NCBI RefSeq assembly: GCF_011058165.1
Contig: NZ_JAALEG010000012.1
Location: forward strand, 1-64,000
Length of the DNA stretch: 64,000 bases
Reading direction: 5' to 3'
From: Rhodococcus aetherivorans
Lineage (GTDB): Bacteria; Actinomycetota; Actinomycetes; Mycobacteriales; Mycobacteriaceae
A program made the position numbers and the translations under genes. Below the pieces are notes generated by a model. It was not told the DNA's origin. It saw only the letters and a program-made list of their open reading frames with translations, and did not search any database. Below are positions 29,982-38,866 of the stretch, piece after piece. Numbering within the stretch: the first letter of the stretch is position 1; every line of letters starts with the position of its first letter.

Positions 29982-31337
29982 GTGGGGCGTTCCGACTTCC
30001 AGGTGAAGGTGCGGGGATTGCGCATCGAACTGGAAGAGGTAGAGGCGGCGCTGGTGCGGCACCCCGCGGTTGCCCAGGCCGTGGCCGTGGTCCGCGACGG
30101 TGGGCGGGGCGGGCAATTGGTCGCCTACATCGTGCCCGCACACGCACCGGCCGACCCGGCGGAGATCCTCCGTTCCCTGGCAGCCGTGCTGCCGTCGTAC
30201 ATGGTGCCGGTGGCATTGACAGTGCTCCCGGCGATGCCGGTGACACCCACCGGGAAAGTGGATCGGGCGGCGCTACCGGCCCCGGAGTTCAGCCGGTCGG
30301 AGTATCGGTCCCCGCGCACCGACACCGAGCGCATCGTTGCGGAGGCCTTCGCGTCTGGGCTCGACCTGGAACGCGTCGGGATCGACGACAACTTCTTCGA
30401 CCTCGGAGGAAACTCTCTCAGCGCCGTTCGTGTCGCCGCCATCCTGAAATCGACACTCTCCGGGGACGTCCCGTTACCGCTGATCTTCCTCGCACCCACA
30501 CCGGCAGGCCTGGCACATCGCCTGGATACCCGTCCCGGTGGGGGCACGCCGTCGACGATCGAGGCGCTCGAAGTGCTGATCCCGCTCCGGGCGGGGGGCA
30601 GCCGTACTCCACTGTTCTGCGTGCACCCCGCGATCGGCATCTCCTGGGTGTACGCCGGACTGTTGCGGTACCTTCCCGACCGTGCCGTGTACGGCCTTCA
30701 GCTCCCCCTCCTCTCCGGCGGGCCGGCCTATGCGTCCCACCACGCCCTCGCCCATCGCTACGTCGAGGAGCTGCGGGCGGTGCGACCGCACGGCCCCTAC
30801 CACCTGCTCGGCTGGTCGCAGGGCGGCCTGATCGCGCACCACATGGCGGTCCAACTGCGAAGCGCGGGAGAGGCCGTCGATCTCGTGATGCTCGACTACT
30901 ACCCGATCGAGCGCGCTCGAAAAGAGCTGACTCTCGCGGAGGTTCTCGTCAGCTTGGGTATCGACGCCGACAGCGCCGAGCCTACGGACATTTCGTTCGA
31001 CACCGCGCTCACTCAGGTGAACCGTATGCTCGGGCACGAAACAGGTCTCACACCAAGCGATCTCGAGCGCATACTGGGGGCGTACGCCGAGGTGCACCGC
31101 ACCGGACCGGAACTCGGGCTGGAGGTATTCGACGGCGACATGCTGTTCTTCGCTGCCGCGAACTCGTTGGACGACTCGGGCGAGACATCACCGGGGCTGT
31201 GGCGGAAGACCGTGACGGGCTCGATCGTCGAGCACGTCGTCGCGGGTGATCACCTGCATATGATGAATCCCGAAGCGACCTCGGTCATCGGCCCGATTCT
31301 GGCGGACCATCTCGGTCGAATCGATGAGCGCCACTGA
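29982..31337 (+). CDS. NRPS C-terminal part: end of A3, carrier domain and thioesterase (separated by the TAG)
   Basis: A 451-codon frame in phase with the upstream NRPS. It encodes A8 (VGRSDFQVKVRGLRIE), A10 (PTGKVDRAAL), a carrier domain (FFDLGGNSLSAV, with Asn where the other two carriers have Asp) and a type I thioesterase with nucleophile GWSQGG, Asp in MLDYYP and His in GDHLHMM. It is open from 29949, but the first possible start (GTG 29982) lacks a ribosome-binding site and would begin inside an adenylation subdomain. It is best read as the distal part of one 4605-codon gene and is probably not made alone. If the TAG is real and not suppressed, this segment is a pseudogene remnant. Confidence 0.8.
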   Translation: MGRSDFQVKVRGLRIELEEVEAALVRHPAVAQAVAVVRDGGRGGQLVAYIVPAHAPADPAEILRSLAAVLPSYMVPVALTVLPAMPVTPTGKVDRAALPAPEFSRSEYRSPRTDTERIVAEAFASGLDLERVGIDDNFFDLGGNSLSAVRVAAILKSTLSGDVPLPLIFLAPTPAGLAHRLDTRPGGGTPSTIEALEVLIPLRAGGSRTPLFCVHPAIGISWVYAGLLRYLPDRAVYGLQLPLLSGGPAYASHHALAHRYVEELRAVRPHGPYHLLGWSQGGLIAHHMAVQLRSAGEAVDLVMLDYYPIERARKELTLAEVLVSLGIDADSAEPTDISFDTALTQVNRMLGHETGLTPSDLERILGAYAEVHRTGPELGLEVFDGDMLFFAAANSLDDSGETSPGLWRKTVTGSIVEHVVAGDHLHMMNPEATSVIGPILADHLGRIDERH

Positions 31338-31411
31338 TCTCCCCGGTGACGGGTCGATACTGTGTCGCAGCGCGGACGGTGTCGCAGCGCGGACGGCCCG
31401 TACTCGCCCGG

Positions 31412-33343
31412 TCATTCCACGAGGGCGCGGAACTGCGCGTCGTACAACCGGAAGTAGGCGCCGCCGGCCTCGAGGAGCTCGTCGTGCGTGCCCTGTTCCA
31501 CGATGCGCCCGTGCTCCATCACCACGATCCGGTCCGCGTCACGGATGGTCGACAGCCGGTGCGCGATCACGAAACTGGTGCGGTCCCGGCGCAGCACCGC
31601 CGTCGCGTGCTGCACGAGCAGCTCGGTGCGGGTGTCGACCGAGCTGGTGGCCTCGTCGAGGATCAGGATGGACGGCTGCGCGAGGAAGGCGCGGGCCGTG
31701 GTGATCAGCTGCCGCTCCCCCGCGCTGATGTTGCCGGCGTCCTCGTCGATCACGGTGTCGTAGCCGTCGGGCAGGGAACGCACGAACCGGTCGACGTAGC
31801 TGATGCGGGCGGCCTCGAGGATCTGGTCCTCGGTGGCGTCCGGCCTGCCGTAGGCGATGTTGTCGCGGATGGTGCCCCCGAAGAGCCAGGTGTCCTGCAG
31901 CACCATCCCGATACGCGAGCGCAGCTCGTCGCGGCTCATGGTCGTGATGTCCACGCCGTCGACGAGGATTCGTCCCGAATCCAGTTCGTAGAAGCGCAGG
32001 ATCAGGTTCACCAGGGTGGTCTTGCCCGCGCCGGTGGGCCCGACGATCGCGACCATCTGCCCCGGCTCGACGCGCAGGTCGAGATGCTCGATCAGCGGTC
32101 GCTCCGGCAGGTACGAGAACGAGACGTCCTCGAACTCGACCAGGCCGTGCCGCCCCCACGGGGTGACGGGGGCAGGCGAGTCGGGCTCCTGTTCGGGTTC
32201 GTCGAGGATCTCGAACACCCGCTCGGCGGACGCCGCCGCGGACTGCAGCAGGTTGACCATCGCGCCGATCTGGCCGAGCGGCTGACCGAGCTGCCGCGAG
32301 TACTGGATCAGGGCCTGCACCTCGCCGAGGCTGACGGTGCCCGACGCGACCCGCAGCCCGCCGAGCACGGCGATCGCGACGTAGCTGAGGTTGCTCATGA
32401 ACATCACCAGCGGCATCACCAGACCGGAGACGAACTGGGCGCGGAACCCGGCCCGGAACAATTCGTCGTTGGTCTCGGTGAAGCGACGCTCGACCTCGGC
32501 GGTCCGGCCGAAGGCGGTGACGAGTTCGTGGCCGGTGAAGGCCTCCTCGATCTGGCCGTTGAGGTTGCCGGTGGCCTTCCACTGGGTCACGAAGTGCCGT
32601 TTGGACCGCTTCGCCACCACCGCGGTCACCACCACCGACGCCGGCACCATGAGGATCGCGACGAGCGCGAGCAGCGGCGAGATCCACACCATCATCACGA
32701 CGAGCCCGAGCAGGGTGAGCACCGACAGCACCAGCTGGCTGATCGACTGCTGCAAGCCCTGCGAGATGTTGTCGATGTCGTTGGTGACGCGGCTGAGCAG
32801 ATCACCGCGGGAATGGGAGTCGAAATAGCGCAACGGCAGCGCGTGCACCTTGCGTTCCACCCGGGATCGCAGATCGCGGATGACGCGCTGCACGATCTCG
32901 TTGAGCCCGTACGCCGCCAGCCAGATCAGGCCCGACGACAGCAGGTACAGCGCGAGCACGAACACGAGGGTGCGGCCGAGGGCGGCGAAGTCGATGCCCG
33001 CGCCCGGCACGAGCGACATGGCCGACACCATCTCCGCGAACTGGTCGCGTCCCTGCGCCCGCAGCGCCTCGACCGCCTGTTCCTTCGACAGCCCGGCGGG
33101 CAGCTGACGGCCGATCACCCCGCTGAAGATCAGGTCGGTGGCGTGGCCGAGAATGCGGGGCGCCACCGAGGACGCCACCACCCCGAGCACGGCCAGGACG
33201 AGCACCACGGCCGCGGCCCACCGGTGCGGCCGCAACAGGCCGACGAGCCGTTTGGTGGCCGGCCACTTCTGCCGTGCCCGGTTCTCCGGCGCGCCCGGGT
33301 CCACACCCCCGAGCCGCGGCCCCGCCTCCTTGCGCTCGGTCAT
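31412..33343 (-). CDS. ABC transporter, fused permease-ATPase half-transporter (second gene of pair)
   Basis: A 643-residue exporter half: about 60 residues of polar N-terminus, a six-helix transmembrane domain, then an ATPase with Walker A GPTGAGKTT, signature NISAGERQL (a variant of LSGGQ), Walker B ILILDEATSSVD and a His-switch IAHRLSTI. The ATG at 33343 overlaps the stop of the upstream half-transporter (ATGA), so the two subunits are made together and probably form a heterodimer, as in the TM287/288 and Rv1272c-Rv1273c type exporters. It is convergent with the NRPS gene, so a role in exporting its product is possible but not supported by operon structure. Substrate is lipid, drug or peptide. 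Confidence 0.92.
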   Translation of the reverse strand: MTERKEAGPRLGGVDPGAPENRARQKWPATKRLVGLLRPHRWAAAVVLVLAVLGVVASSVAPRILGHATDLIFSGVIGRQLPAGLSKEQAVEALRAQGRDQFAEMVSAMSLVPGAGIDFAALGRTLVFVLALYLLSSGLIWLAAYGLNEIVQRVIRDLRSRVERKVHALPLRYFDSHSRGDLLSRVTNDIDNISQGLQQSISQLVLSVLTLLGLVVMMVWISPLLALVAILMVPASVVVTAVVAKRSKRHFVTQWKATGNLNGQIEEAFTGHELVTAFGRTAEVERRFTETNDELFRAGFRAQFVSGLVMPLVMFMSNLSYVAIAVLGGLRVASGTVSLGEVQALIQYSRQLGQPLGQIGAMVNLLQSAAASAERVFEILDEPEQEPDSPAPVTPWGRHGLVEFEDVSFSYLPERPLIEHLDLRVEPGQMVAIVGPTGAGKTTLVNLILRFYELDSGRILVDGVDITTMSRDELRSRIGMVLQDTWLFGGTIRDNIAYGRPDATEDQILEAARISYVDRFVRSLPDGYDTVIDEDAGNISAGERQLITTARAFLAQPSILILDEATSSVDTRTELLVQHATAVLRRDRTSFVIAHRLSTIRDADRIVVMEHGRIVEQGTHDELLEAGGAYFRLYDAQFRALVE

Positions 33344-35067
33344 GCGGTCACCATGCGCTGCGACTCGACGATCTCGGCGTAGGTCGGGCAGCTCGCGAGC
33401 AGTTCCAGATGCGTGCCCGAGCCGACGACGGCCCCGCCGTCGAGGACGACGATGCGGTCGGCGTCGAGCACCGTGGACACCCGTTGCGCGACGACCACGA
33501 CGCACGCATCGCGGGTCTCCGGGAACAGTGCCTCCCGCAGCCGCGCGTCGGTGGCCTGGTCCAGGGCCGAGAACGCATCGTCGAACAGGTAGATCGACGG
33601 CCGGCGGACCAGAGCCCGGGCGATGGCCAGGCGCTGGCGCTGCCCGCCCGAGACCGTGGTGCCGCCCTGGGCGACGAGGGTGTTCAGCCCCTCCGGCATC
33701 GCCCGGACGAAGTCCGCGGCCTGTGCGACCTCGAGGGCGTGCCAGAGCTCGTCGTCGGTCGCGTCGGCGCGGCCGTACCGCAGATTGTCGGCGACGGTGC
33801 CGGAGAACAGGTAGGCCCGCTGCGGCACGAGACCGATCGCGGCGCGCAGCACCTGCGGGTCCAGGTCACGCACATCGGTGCCGCCCACCAGGACCGAGCC
33901 GGCGGTGACGTCGATCAGCCGCGGGATCAGCCGCAGCAGGGTCGTCTTGCCGGAGCCGGTACCGCCGATCACGGCGGTCGTGCTGCCGGGCTCGGCCCGG
34001 AACGTCACGTCGCGCAGGACGGGCGCGTCGGCGCCGGGATACGCGAAGGCCGCACCCCGCAGCTCGAGGGTCACGGGGGTGGCGAGGGTGCGGACGGGCC
34101 GAGCCGGCGCCGGCAGCGACGATTCGGTGTCGAGCACGTCGAGGATCCGCTCGGCACACACCGCCGCGCGCGGCGCCATCATCGCCACGAACGACGTCAT
34201 CATCACCGCCATGAGGATCTGCATGATGTAGCTCAGCAGCGCGGTGAGGGATCCGACCTGCATGTCACCGGTGTCGATCCGGTGGCCGCCGAACCACAGC
34301 ACGGCCACGCTCGTGGCGTTGGCGATGAGCATCACGAGCGGGAACAGCAGGGCGTTGATGCGGCCGACGTGCAGGGCCGTGTCGGTCAGTTCCACGTTGG
34401 CGACCTCGAACCGGTCCCGTTCGGTGCGCTCGCGCACGAACGCCCGCACCACGCGGATGCCGGTGATCTGTTCGCGCAGTACCCGGTTGACGGCGTCGAT
34501 GCGCACCTGCATCACCCGGAAGGCGGGCACCATCCTCGCGATCAGGACGAACATGGTGACCGCGAGGACGGGAACGGCAGCGACGAGCACCAGCGACGTG
34601 CCGGCGTCCTCGCGCAGCGCCATGACGATGCCACCGATACCCATGATCGGGGCCATCACCACGATGGTGCAGCTCATCAGCACGAGCATCTGCACCTGCT
34701 GCACGTCGTTGGTGTTGCGGGTGATGAGCGACGGCGCGCCGAACCGGCCGAACTCGCGGGCGGAGAATCCGCCGACGCGCCGGAGCACGGCGAGCCGCAC
34801 GTCGCGGCCGACGGCCATGGCGGTGCGCGCCGCGAAGTACACCGAACCGATCGAGCAGCCGATCTGCACCGAGCTGATCGCCAGCATCACCGCGCCGGTG
34901 GTGAGGATGTACCCGATGTCGCCGCGGGCGACGCCGTAGTCGATCAGGTCGGCGTTGAGCGCCGGCAGGATCAGCATGGTGCCGGTGGCCACCATCTGCA
35001 GCAGCACCACCGCGATCAGCGCCCCCCGGTGAGGGCGCAGGAACCGCGGGAGCAACCGGACCAGCAT
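33340..35067 (-). CDS. ABC transporter, fused permease-ATPase half-transporter (first gene of pair)
   Basis: A 575-residue half-transporter with six N-terminal helices and an ATPase domain: Walker A GGTGSGKTT, signature TVSGGQRQR, Walker B IYLFDDAFSALD. The Walker B ends in Asp instead of the catalytic Glu (DD for DE), and the switch region is VAQRVST with Gln where the His would be expected. This points to the degenerate ATP site of a heterodimeric exporter; the partner downstream keeps Glu and His. The ATG at 35067 gives the usual start MLVRLLPRFLRPHRG. Its last 4 bp overlap the next gene. Confidence 0.92.
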   Translation of the reverse strand: MLVRLLPRFLRPHRGALIAVVLLQMVATGTMLILPALNADLIDYGVARGDIGYILTTGAVMLAISSVQIGCSIGSVYFAARTAMAVGRDVRLAVLRRVGGFSAREFGRFGAPSLITRNTNDVQQVQMLVLMSCTIVVMAPIMGIGGIVMALREDAGTSLVLVAAVPVLAVTMFVLIARMVPAFRVMQVRIDAVNRVLREQITGIRVVRAFVRERTERDRFEVANVELTDTALHVGRINALLFPLVMLIANATSVAVLWFGGHRIDTGDMQVGSLTALLSYIMQILMAVMMTSFVAMMAPRAAVCAERILDVLDTESSLPAPARPVRTLATPVTLELRGAAFAYPGADAPVLRDVTFRAEPGSTTAVIGGTGSGKTTLLRLIPRLIDVTAGSVLVGGTDVRDLDPQVLRAAIGLVPQRAYLFSGTVADNLRYGRADATDDELWHALEVAQAADFVRAMPEGLNTLVAQGGTTVSGGQRQRLAIARALVRRPSIYLFDDAFSALDQATDARLREALFPETRDACVVVVAQRVSTVLDADRIVVLDGGAVVGSGTHLELLASCPTYAEIVESQRMVTA

Positions 35068-35149
35068 GATCACCACGCTACCGGTGCAGCGGCCCGGTTC
35101 CCGGCACCTTTTCCGCCCGCGAGGGAACGGAAAAGGCGCCCGGGTCCGG

Positions 35150-37492
35150 TCATGTGTGCGCCGGCTCGCGGCTGGGCTCGGGGACGGTCAGCTCACGGCG
35201 GAGCTTCTCGCCCTCGACGTCCACGTTCGGCAGGATGCGGTCCAGCCACGTCGGCAGCCACCAGGCCTTGTCGCCGAGCAGCGCCATCACCGCGGGGATG
35301 ATCACCATGCGCACGACGAACGCGTCGAAGAACACGGCGGCGGCGAGCGCGAAGCCGATCGACTTGATGAACGAGTTCGGCTCGGCGATGAAGGCGGCGA
35401 ACACCGAGATCATGATGACCGCCGCCGCGGTGACCACCCGGGCACCGTGGGCGAATCCGATCCGCACGGCCTCCTTCGCGGACGCGCCGTGGACGAATTC
35501 CTCCCGCATGCGGGTCACCAGGAAGACCTGGTAGTCCATCGCCAGGCCGAACACCACGCCGATGAGGAAGATCGGCATGAAGCTGACGATCGGCTGCGGG
35601 TTGGAGACCAGCCCGCCCCAGCCCTCCTGGAAGACCGCGACGGTCGCGCCGAACGTCGCCAGGACGCTGAGCAGGAATCCGAGGGTCGCGGTCAGCGGCA
35701 CCAGGATCGACCGGAACACGAGCATCAGCAGGATGAACGCGAGTCCGACGACCACCGCGAGGTACGGGACGAGCGCGCTCTGCAGGGTCTCGGACACGTC
35801 GCCTTCGAGGGCGGTCTGTCCGGTGATGCCGTAGGAGACGCCGATCTCGTCGTGCAGCTGGGCCTCCTGGTCGCGGATGCTCGACACGAGGTCCATCGTC
35901 GCCGGCTCGCTGGGGCCCGACCGGGGGGTGACCATGATCTGCGCGGTGTCACCGGCCTGGTTGACGGCCACGATCTGGGCGTTGACCACCTCGTCCTGCT
36001 CGTACAGGCGCTGCACGACCTCCCCGAACGCCTGCTGCGGCGCGACGGTGGCCTCGCGGGCGTCGGCGACGACGAGCAGCGGGCCGTTGCGGCCGGGACC
36101 GAACGCCTCGTTCACGAGGTCGTAGGCCTGACGGGCGCTGGTCTTCGGGTCGCCGGTGGCCTCGGTGGGCAGGGCGAGCTGCAGGTTCGCGCCGGGCAGC
36201 GCGAGGATGCCGAGCAGCAGCACGCCGGCGACGAGCGGGATCAGCGGCTTGCCGGTGGCCCAGCGGATGTAGCGCTGGGCGGCGCTCGGCCTGTCGGTGT
36301 CGGCCTCCGGGTCGTGGTCCTTCAGGCCCGGGATGCGGCCGGCGAACGCCTTGCGGCCGAACAGGCCGAGGATCGCCGGCAGCAGGGTGATCGCGATGAG
36401 CACGGCGATGAACACCGTGAATGCGGCCGCGTAGCCCATGGCGGACAGGAACGGGATCCCCACCACGCTGAGGGCCATCAGGGCGATGATCACGGTCAGG
36501 CCGGCGAACACGACGGCGGAGCCGGCGGTGCCCACGGCACGTCCGGCCGCCTCGGCACGGTCGGCGGTGACGGTGATCTCGTGCCGGAACCGGGAGACGA
36601 TGAACAGCGAGTAGTCGATCGCGACGGCGAGACCGATCATGATCGCCAGCGTCGGGGTCATCGAGCTCAGGTCGGCGAAACCGGTGGCGATGGTGATGCC
36701 GAGGCTGCCGATGGCGATGCCGATGATGGCGGTGATCAGGGGCAGGCCCGCGGCGACGAGCGAGCCGAAGGTGATGGCGAGGACGACGGCGGCGATGCCG
36801 ATGCCGATGAGTTCGGTGACGCCGCCGGGCATCTCGGCCTCCGCGGCGGCGGTGCCGCTGACCTGGACGTTCAGGCCCGCGTCCCGGCCGATCTCCGCGG
36901 CCGCGGCGATCTGCTCACGCATCGTGTCGTCGACGTCTCCGAAGCCGCCCTCGAACGGGACGGTGACGAATCCGACGGTGCGGTCCGGGCTCAGTGGCGA
37001 CAGCGCGGCCGCGTCGGCGAGCGCGGTCTCCTCCGGCTTGCCCTGTTGCTCGGCGGCGGCCTTCATCTGTTCGACGAGACCGGCGTTCGCGGTGACGGGG
37101 TCGACGAGGACGGCGGCCTGCTGCTCGGGGGTGGCGACGGCCGGATCGATCTTGGCGGCGGCGGTCACCTTGTCGATCCCGCGGATCGCCGCCAGCACCT
37201 CGTTCATCGCCGCGAGGTTCTGTGGTTCGTCGAGGGTCCCGCCGTCGGGGGCGGCGAACACGTAGCGCGCGCTGAGCGCGTTCATCGGGTCCGCGGCGTT
37301 CGGGAACCGTTCGGCGAGCAGGTCCTGCGTCTGCTGCGCGGGAGTGCCGGGGATGGAGAACGAGTCCGTCGTCGGCCCGGACAGGGTGGCCGCACCCACG
37401 CCGAAGAGGACGAGGATCGCCAGCCAGAGGGAGAGGACCGTGCCTTTTCGCCGATAGGCGAACTTGCCGATCCGATAGAGATAGGTCGCCAC
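35150..37492 (-). CDS. MMPL family RND transporter
   Basis: A 780-residue MMPL protein with two repeats, each of one helix, a large external loop and five helices. Conserved GLAVAIDYSLFIVSRFRHE and GLAMDYQVFLVTRMREE contain the Gly-x-x-x-Asp-Tyr pairs that carry protons in this family. MMPLs of mycolata export lipids, siderophores or drugs. The GTG at 37492 is chosen since it begins the standard TYLYRIGKFAYRRKG and follows GAGGT; the frame upstream to 37567 overlaps the tetR gene. It is 37 bp downstream of the TetR regulator on the same strand, so it is presumably co-transcribed with and repressed by it. Confidence 0.92.
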   Translation of the reverse strand: MATYLYRIGKFAYRRKGTVLSLWLAILVLFGVGAATLSGPTTDSFSIPGTPAQQTQDLLAERFPNAADPMNALSARYVFAAPDGGTLDEPQNLAAMNEVLAAIRGIDKVTAAAKIDPAVATPEQQAAVLVDPVTANAGLVEQMKAAAEQQGKPEETALADAAALSPLSPDRTVGFVTVPFEGGFGDVDDTMREQIAAAAEIGRDAGLNVQVSGTAAAEAEMPGGVTELIGIGIAAVVLAITFGSLVAAGLPLITAIIGIAIGSLGITIATGFADLSSMTPTLAIMIGLAVAIDYSLFIVSRFRHEITVTADRAEAAGRAVGTAGSAVVFAGLTVIIALMALSVVGIPFLSAMGYAAAFTVFIAVLIAITLLPAILGLFGRKAFAGRIPGLKDHDPEADTDRPSAAQRYIRWATGKPLIPLVAGVLLLGILALPGANLQLALPTEATGDPKTSARQAYDLVNEAFGPGRNGPLLVVADAREATVAPQQAFGEVVQRLYEQDEVVNAQIVAVNQAGDTAQIMVTPRSGPSEPATMDLVSSIRDQEAQLHDEIGVSYGITGQTALEGDVSETLQSALVPYLAVVVGLAFILLMLVFRSILVPLTATLGFLLSVLATFGATVAVFQEGWGGLVSNPQPIVSFMPIFLIGVVFGLAMDYQVFLVTRMREEFVHGASAKEAVRIGFAHGARVVTAAAVIMISVFAAFIAEPNSFIKSIGFALAAAVFFDAFVVRMVIIPAVMALLGDKAWWLPTWLDRILPNVDVEGEKLRRELTVPEPSREPAHT

Positions 37493-37529
37493 GGGGAACC
37501 TCGTCTTCCGGATGTGTCGTGCAGGTGTT

Positions 37530-38144
37530 TTAGGAAAGGCCTTGCCGCAGCTGCCCGAAGGCGGCACGGACGAGTTCCTCGGGGGAAGCCGCCCCCGAAG
37601 TGCCGGCGAGCCACAGTTCGACTGCCGACTTCATGGCCGAGACCGCGGCGTAGCGGACCAGGCTCGGGTACAGGTCGACCCGGGGATCGGTGCCGGTGCG
37701 CTCGGCGATGGCCTCGACGAGCAGTTGCGAGGCGCGCACTTCCATCTCGACGCGGCGCGCCAGCAGTGCCGGGCTCTGATCGACGAGTTCCATGGTCGAA
37801 CACATCTCGACGAAGTCGCCGTCCGGCTCCGAAACGATCTGCCGGGCGACGGCTTCCATGGAGTCCCATACGGGTTCCCCGGCGGGCCGTGAGTGCAGGC
37901 GCCCGACCCAGGAGTGCACCAACCCCTCGAGATGCGCGAGGACGGCCTCCTCCTTGCTCGCGAAGTAGTTGTGGAAGGTGCGGGTGGACACGCCCGCCTT
38001 CGCGGCGATGGCGTCGGCGGTGACGCCGTCGATGCCCTTGGCGCGGGCAAGGTCGGCCGCGGCGGCAACGAGCGCTGCCCGCGTGGCGGCCTTCTTGCGG
38101 TCACGCAGTCCGGGCGGATTGGTCACGTCTTCCACGGTACGCAT
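37530..38144 (-). CDS. TetR family repressor of the MMPL operon
   Basis: A 204-residue TetR regulator: an N-terminal HTH (ALVAAAADLARAKGIDGVTADAI then AAKAGVSTRTFHNYFASKEE) and a helical ligand-binding domain. The ATG at 38144 lies directly beside a duplicated palindromic operator, leaving no room for a ribosome-binding site. Translation may therefore be leaderless, or may begin at the GTG at 38126. The MMPL transporter follows 37 bp later. A multidrug or lipid efflux switch is the most likely role. Confidence 0.9.
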   Translation of the reverse strand: MRTVEDVTNPPGLRDRKKAATRAALVAAAADLARAKGIDGVTADAIAAKAGVSTRTFHNYFASKEEAVLAHLEGLVHSWVGRLHSRPAGEPVWDSMEAVARQIVSEPDGDFVEMCSTMELVDQSPALLARRVEMEVRASQLLVEAIAERTGTDPRVDLYPSLVRYAAVSAMKSAVELWLAGTSGAASPEELVRAAFGQLRQGLS

Positions 38145-38145
38145 C

Positions 38146-38179
38146 TTGCAGAGCCCTGCAAATTTGCAGAGAACTGCAA
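38146..38179. promoter_or_regulatory. Duplicated TetR operator upstream of tetR-mmpL
   Basis: Two copies of the dyad TTGCAG-N4-CTGCAA at 38146-38161 and 38164-38179, 18 bp apart start to start. The inner arms also form a TGCAAATTTGCA palindrome, so the whole 36-bp region is nearly symmetrical. Its position abutting the tetR start fits an autorepressed TetR bound as two dimers, as in QacR/CmeR-type regulation. Confidence 0.75.
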
Positions 38180-38222
38180 GAATATGCGGTTGCCCACACC
38201 GCCCCGGGCGTTGTGGCAGCGC

Positions 38223-38684
38223 TCACGTGCGCCGGCGTTCCCAGGCGCCCGGATCGGCGGTCAGGTCGGCCACGAACCGCGGAAGATCGTCCGCGACGAC
38301 GTCGGCGAGGGTGACCTCCTCGAGGACGGCCCGCAGATTCACCCGCACCGCGATCCATACGTCGCGCAGGCGTTCGGCCGGGCCGGTGTAGACCACATCC
38401 TCGGGCCGCTCGCCGCGCACCGACGCGAGCGGGCCTTCCACGGTGCGAATGATGTCCGCGATGGAGATCTCGTCGGCCGGGCGGGCCAGCCAGTACCCCC
38501 CTTCGGGGCCGCGACGGCTGTGCACCAGTCCGCCGCGGCGCAGATCCCCGAGGACCGCCTCGAGGAACTTGTGCGGGATGCGCTGCGCCCGGGCCAGGCC
38601 CTCCGCCTTGGCGGGCGCCTCGCCGGCCGCCGCGAGTTCGAGCAGGGTGCGCACGGCATAGTCCACCCGGGCGGTGATATGCAC
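38223..38684 (-). CDS. Rrf2 family transcriptional regulator
   Basis: A 153-residue winged-helix protein that starts HITARVDYAVRTLLELA and has KFLEAVLGDLRRGGLVHSRRG with GGYWLARP, the Rrf2 signature. It contains no cysteine, so unlike IscR/NsrR it does not bind an iron-sulfur cluster and is probably a CymR-like or redox-independent member. The GTG at 38684 is supported by GAGGAG 6 nt upstream; the frame running up to 38816 reads into a tandem repeat. The targets are not visible. Confidence 0.88.
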   Translation of the reverse strand: MHITARVDYAVRTLLELAAAGEAPAKAEGLARAQRIPHKFLEAVLGDLRRGGLVHSRRGPEGGYWLARPADEISIADIIRTVEGPLASVRGERPEDVVYTGPAERLRDVWIAVRVNLRAVLEEVTLADVVADDLPRFVADLTADPGAWERRRT

Positions 38685-38771
38685 GTCGCACTCCTCGGTT
38701 CGCGCCTGGCCGCCGGGCGCCGGCGGACACACGATTCCTACCAAACCGGAGGGAAAGCGCGCGACGCGGCC

Positions 38772-38866
38772 GCGGTCATGCGGCGGTGCGACTGCGGTCA
38801 TGCGACGACGGTGCAACTGCGGTCATGCGACGACGGTGCGACTGCGGTCATGCGACGACGGTGCGA
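38772..38866. repeat. 25-bp tandem repeat, about four copies
   Basis: Consecutive units starting at 38772 (22 bp, missing 3 bp), 38794, 38819 and 38844 (last one partial), each with the pattern GCGGTCATGCG-ACGACGGTGCG-ACT. The units are near-identical, with one base change in the second. The array covers the stop codon of the membrane-protein gene and lies 90 bp upstream of the Rrf2 start. Every unit carries the same minus-strand stop, so slippage would not change the protein. Confidence 0.85.

Noticed and set aside
29982-31337. Independent thioesterase gene starting at GTG 29982
   Set aside because: It would begin inside an adenylation subdomain, has no ribosome-binding site and is in phase with the upstream NRPS; it is better seen as the severed end.
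38772-38866. Possible CRISPR array
   Set aside because: Units are directly adjacent with no unique spacers, so it is a simple tandem repeat.
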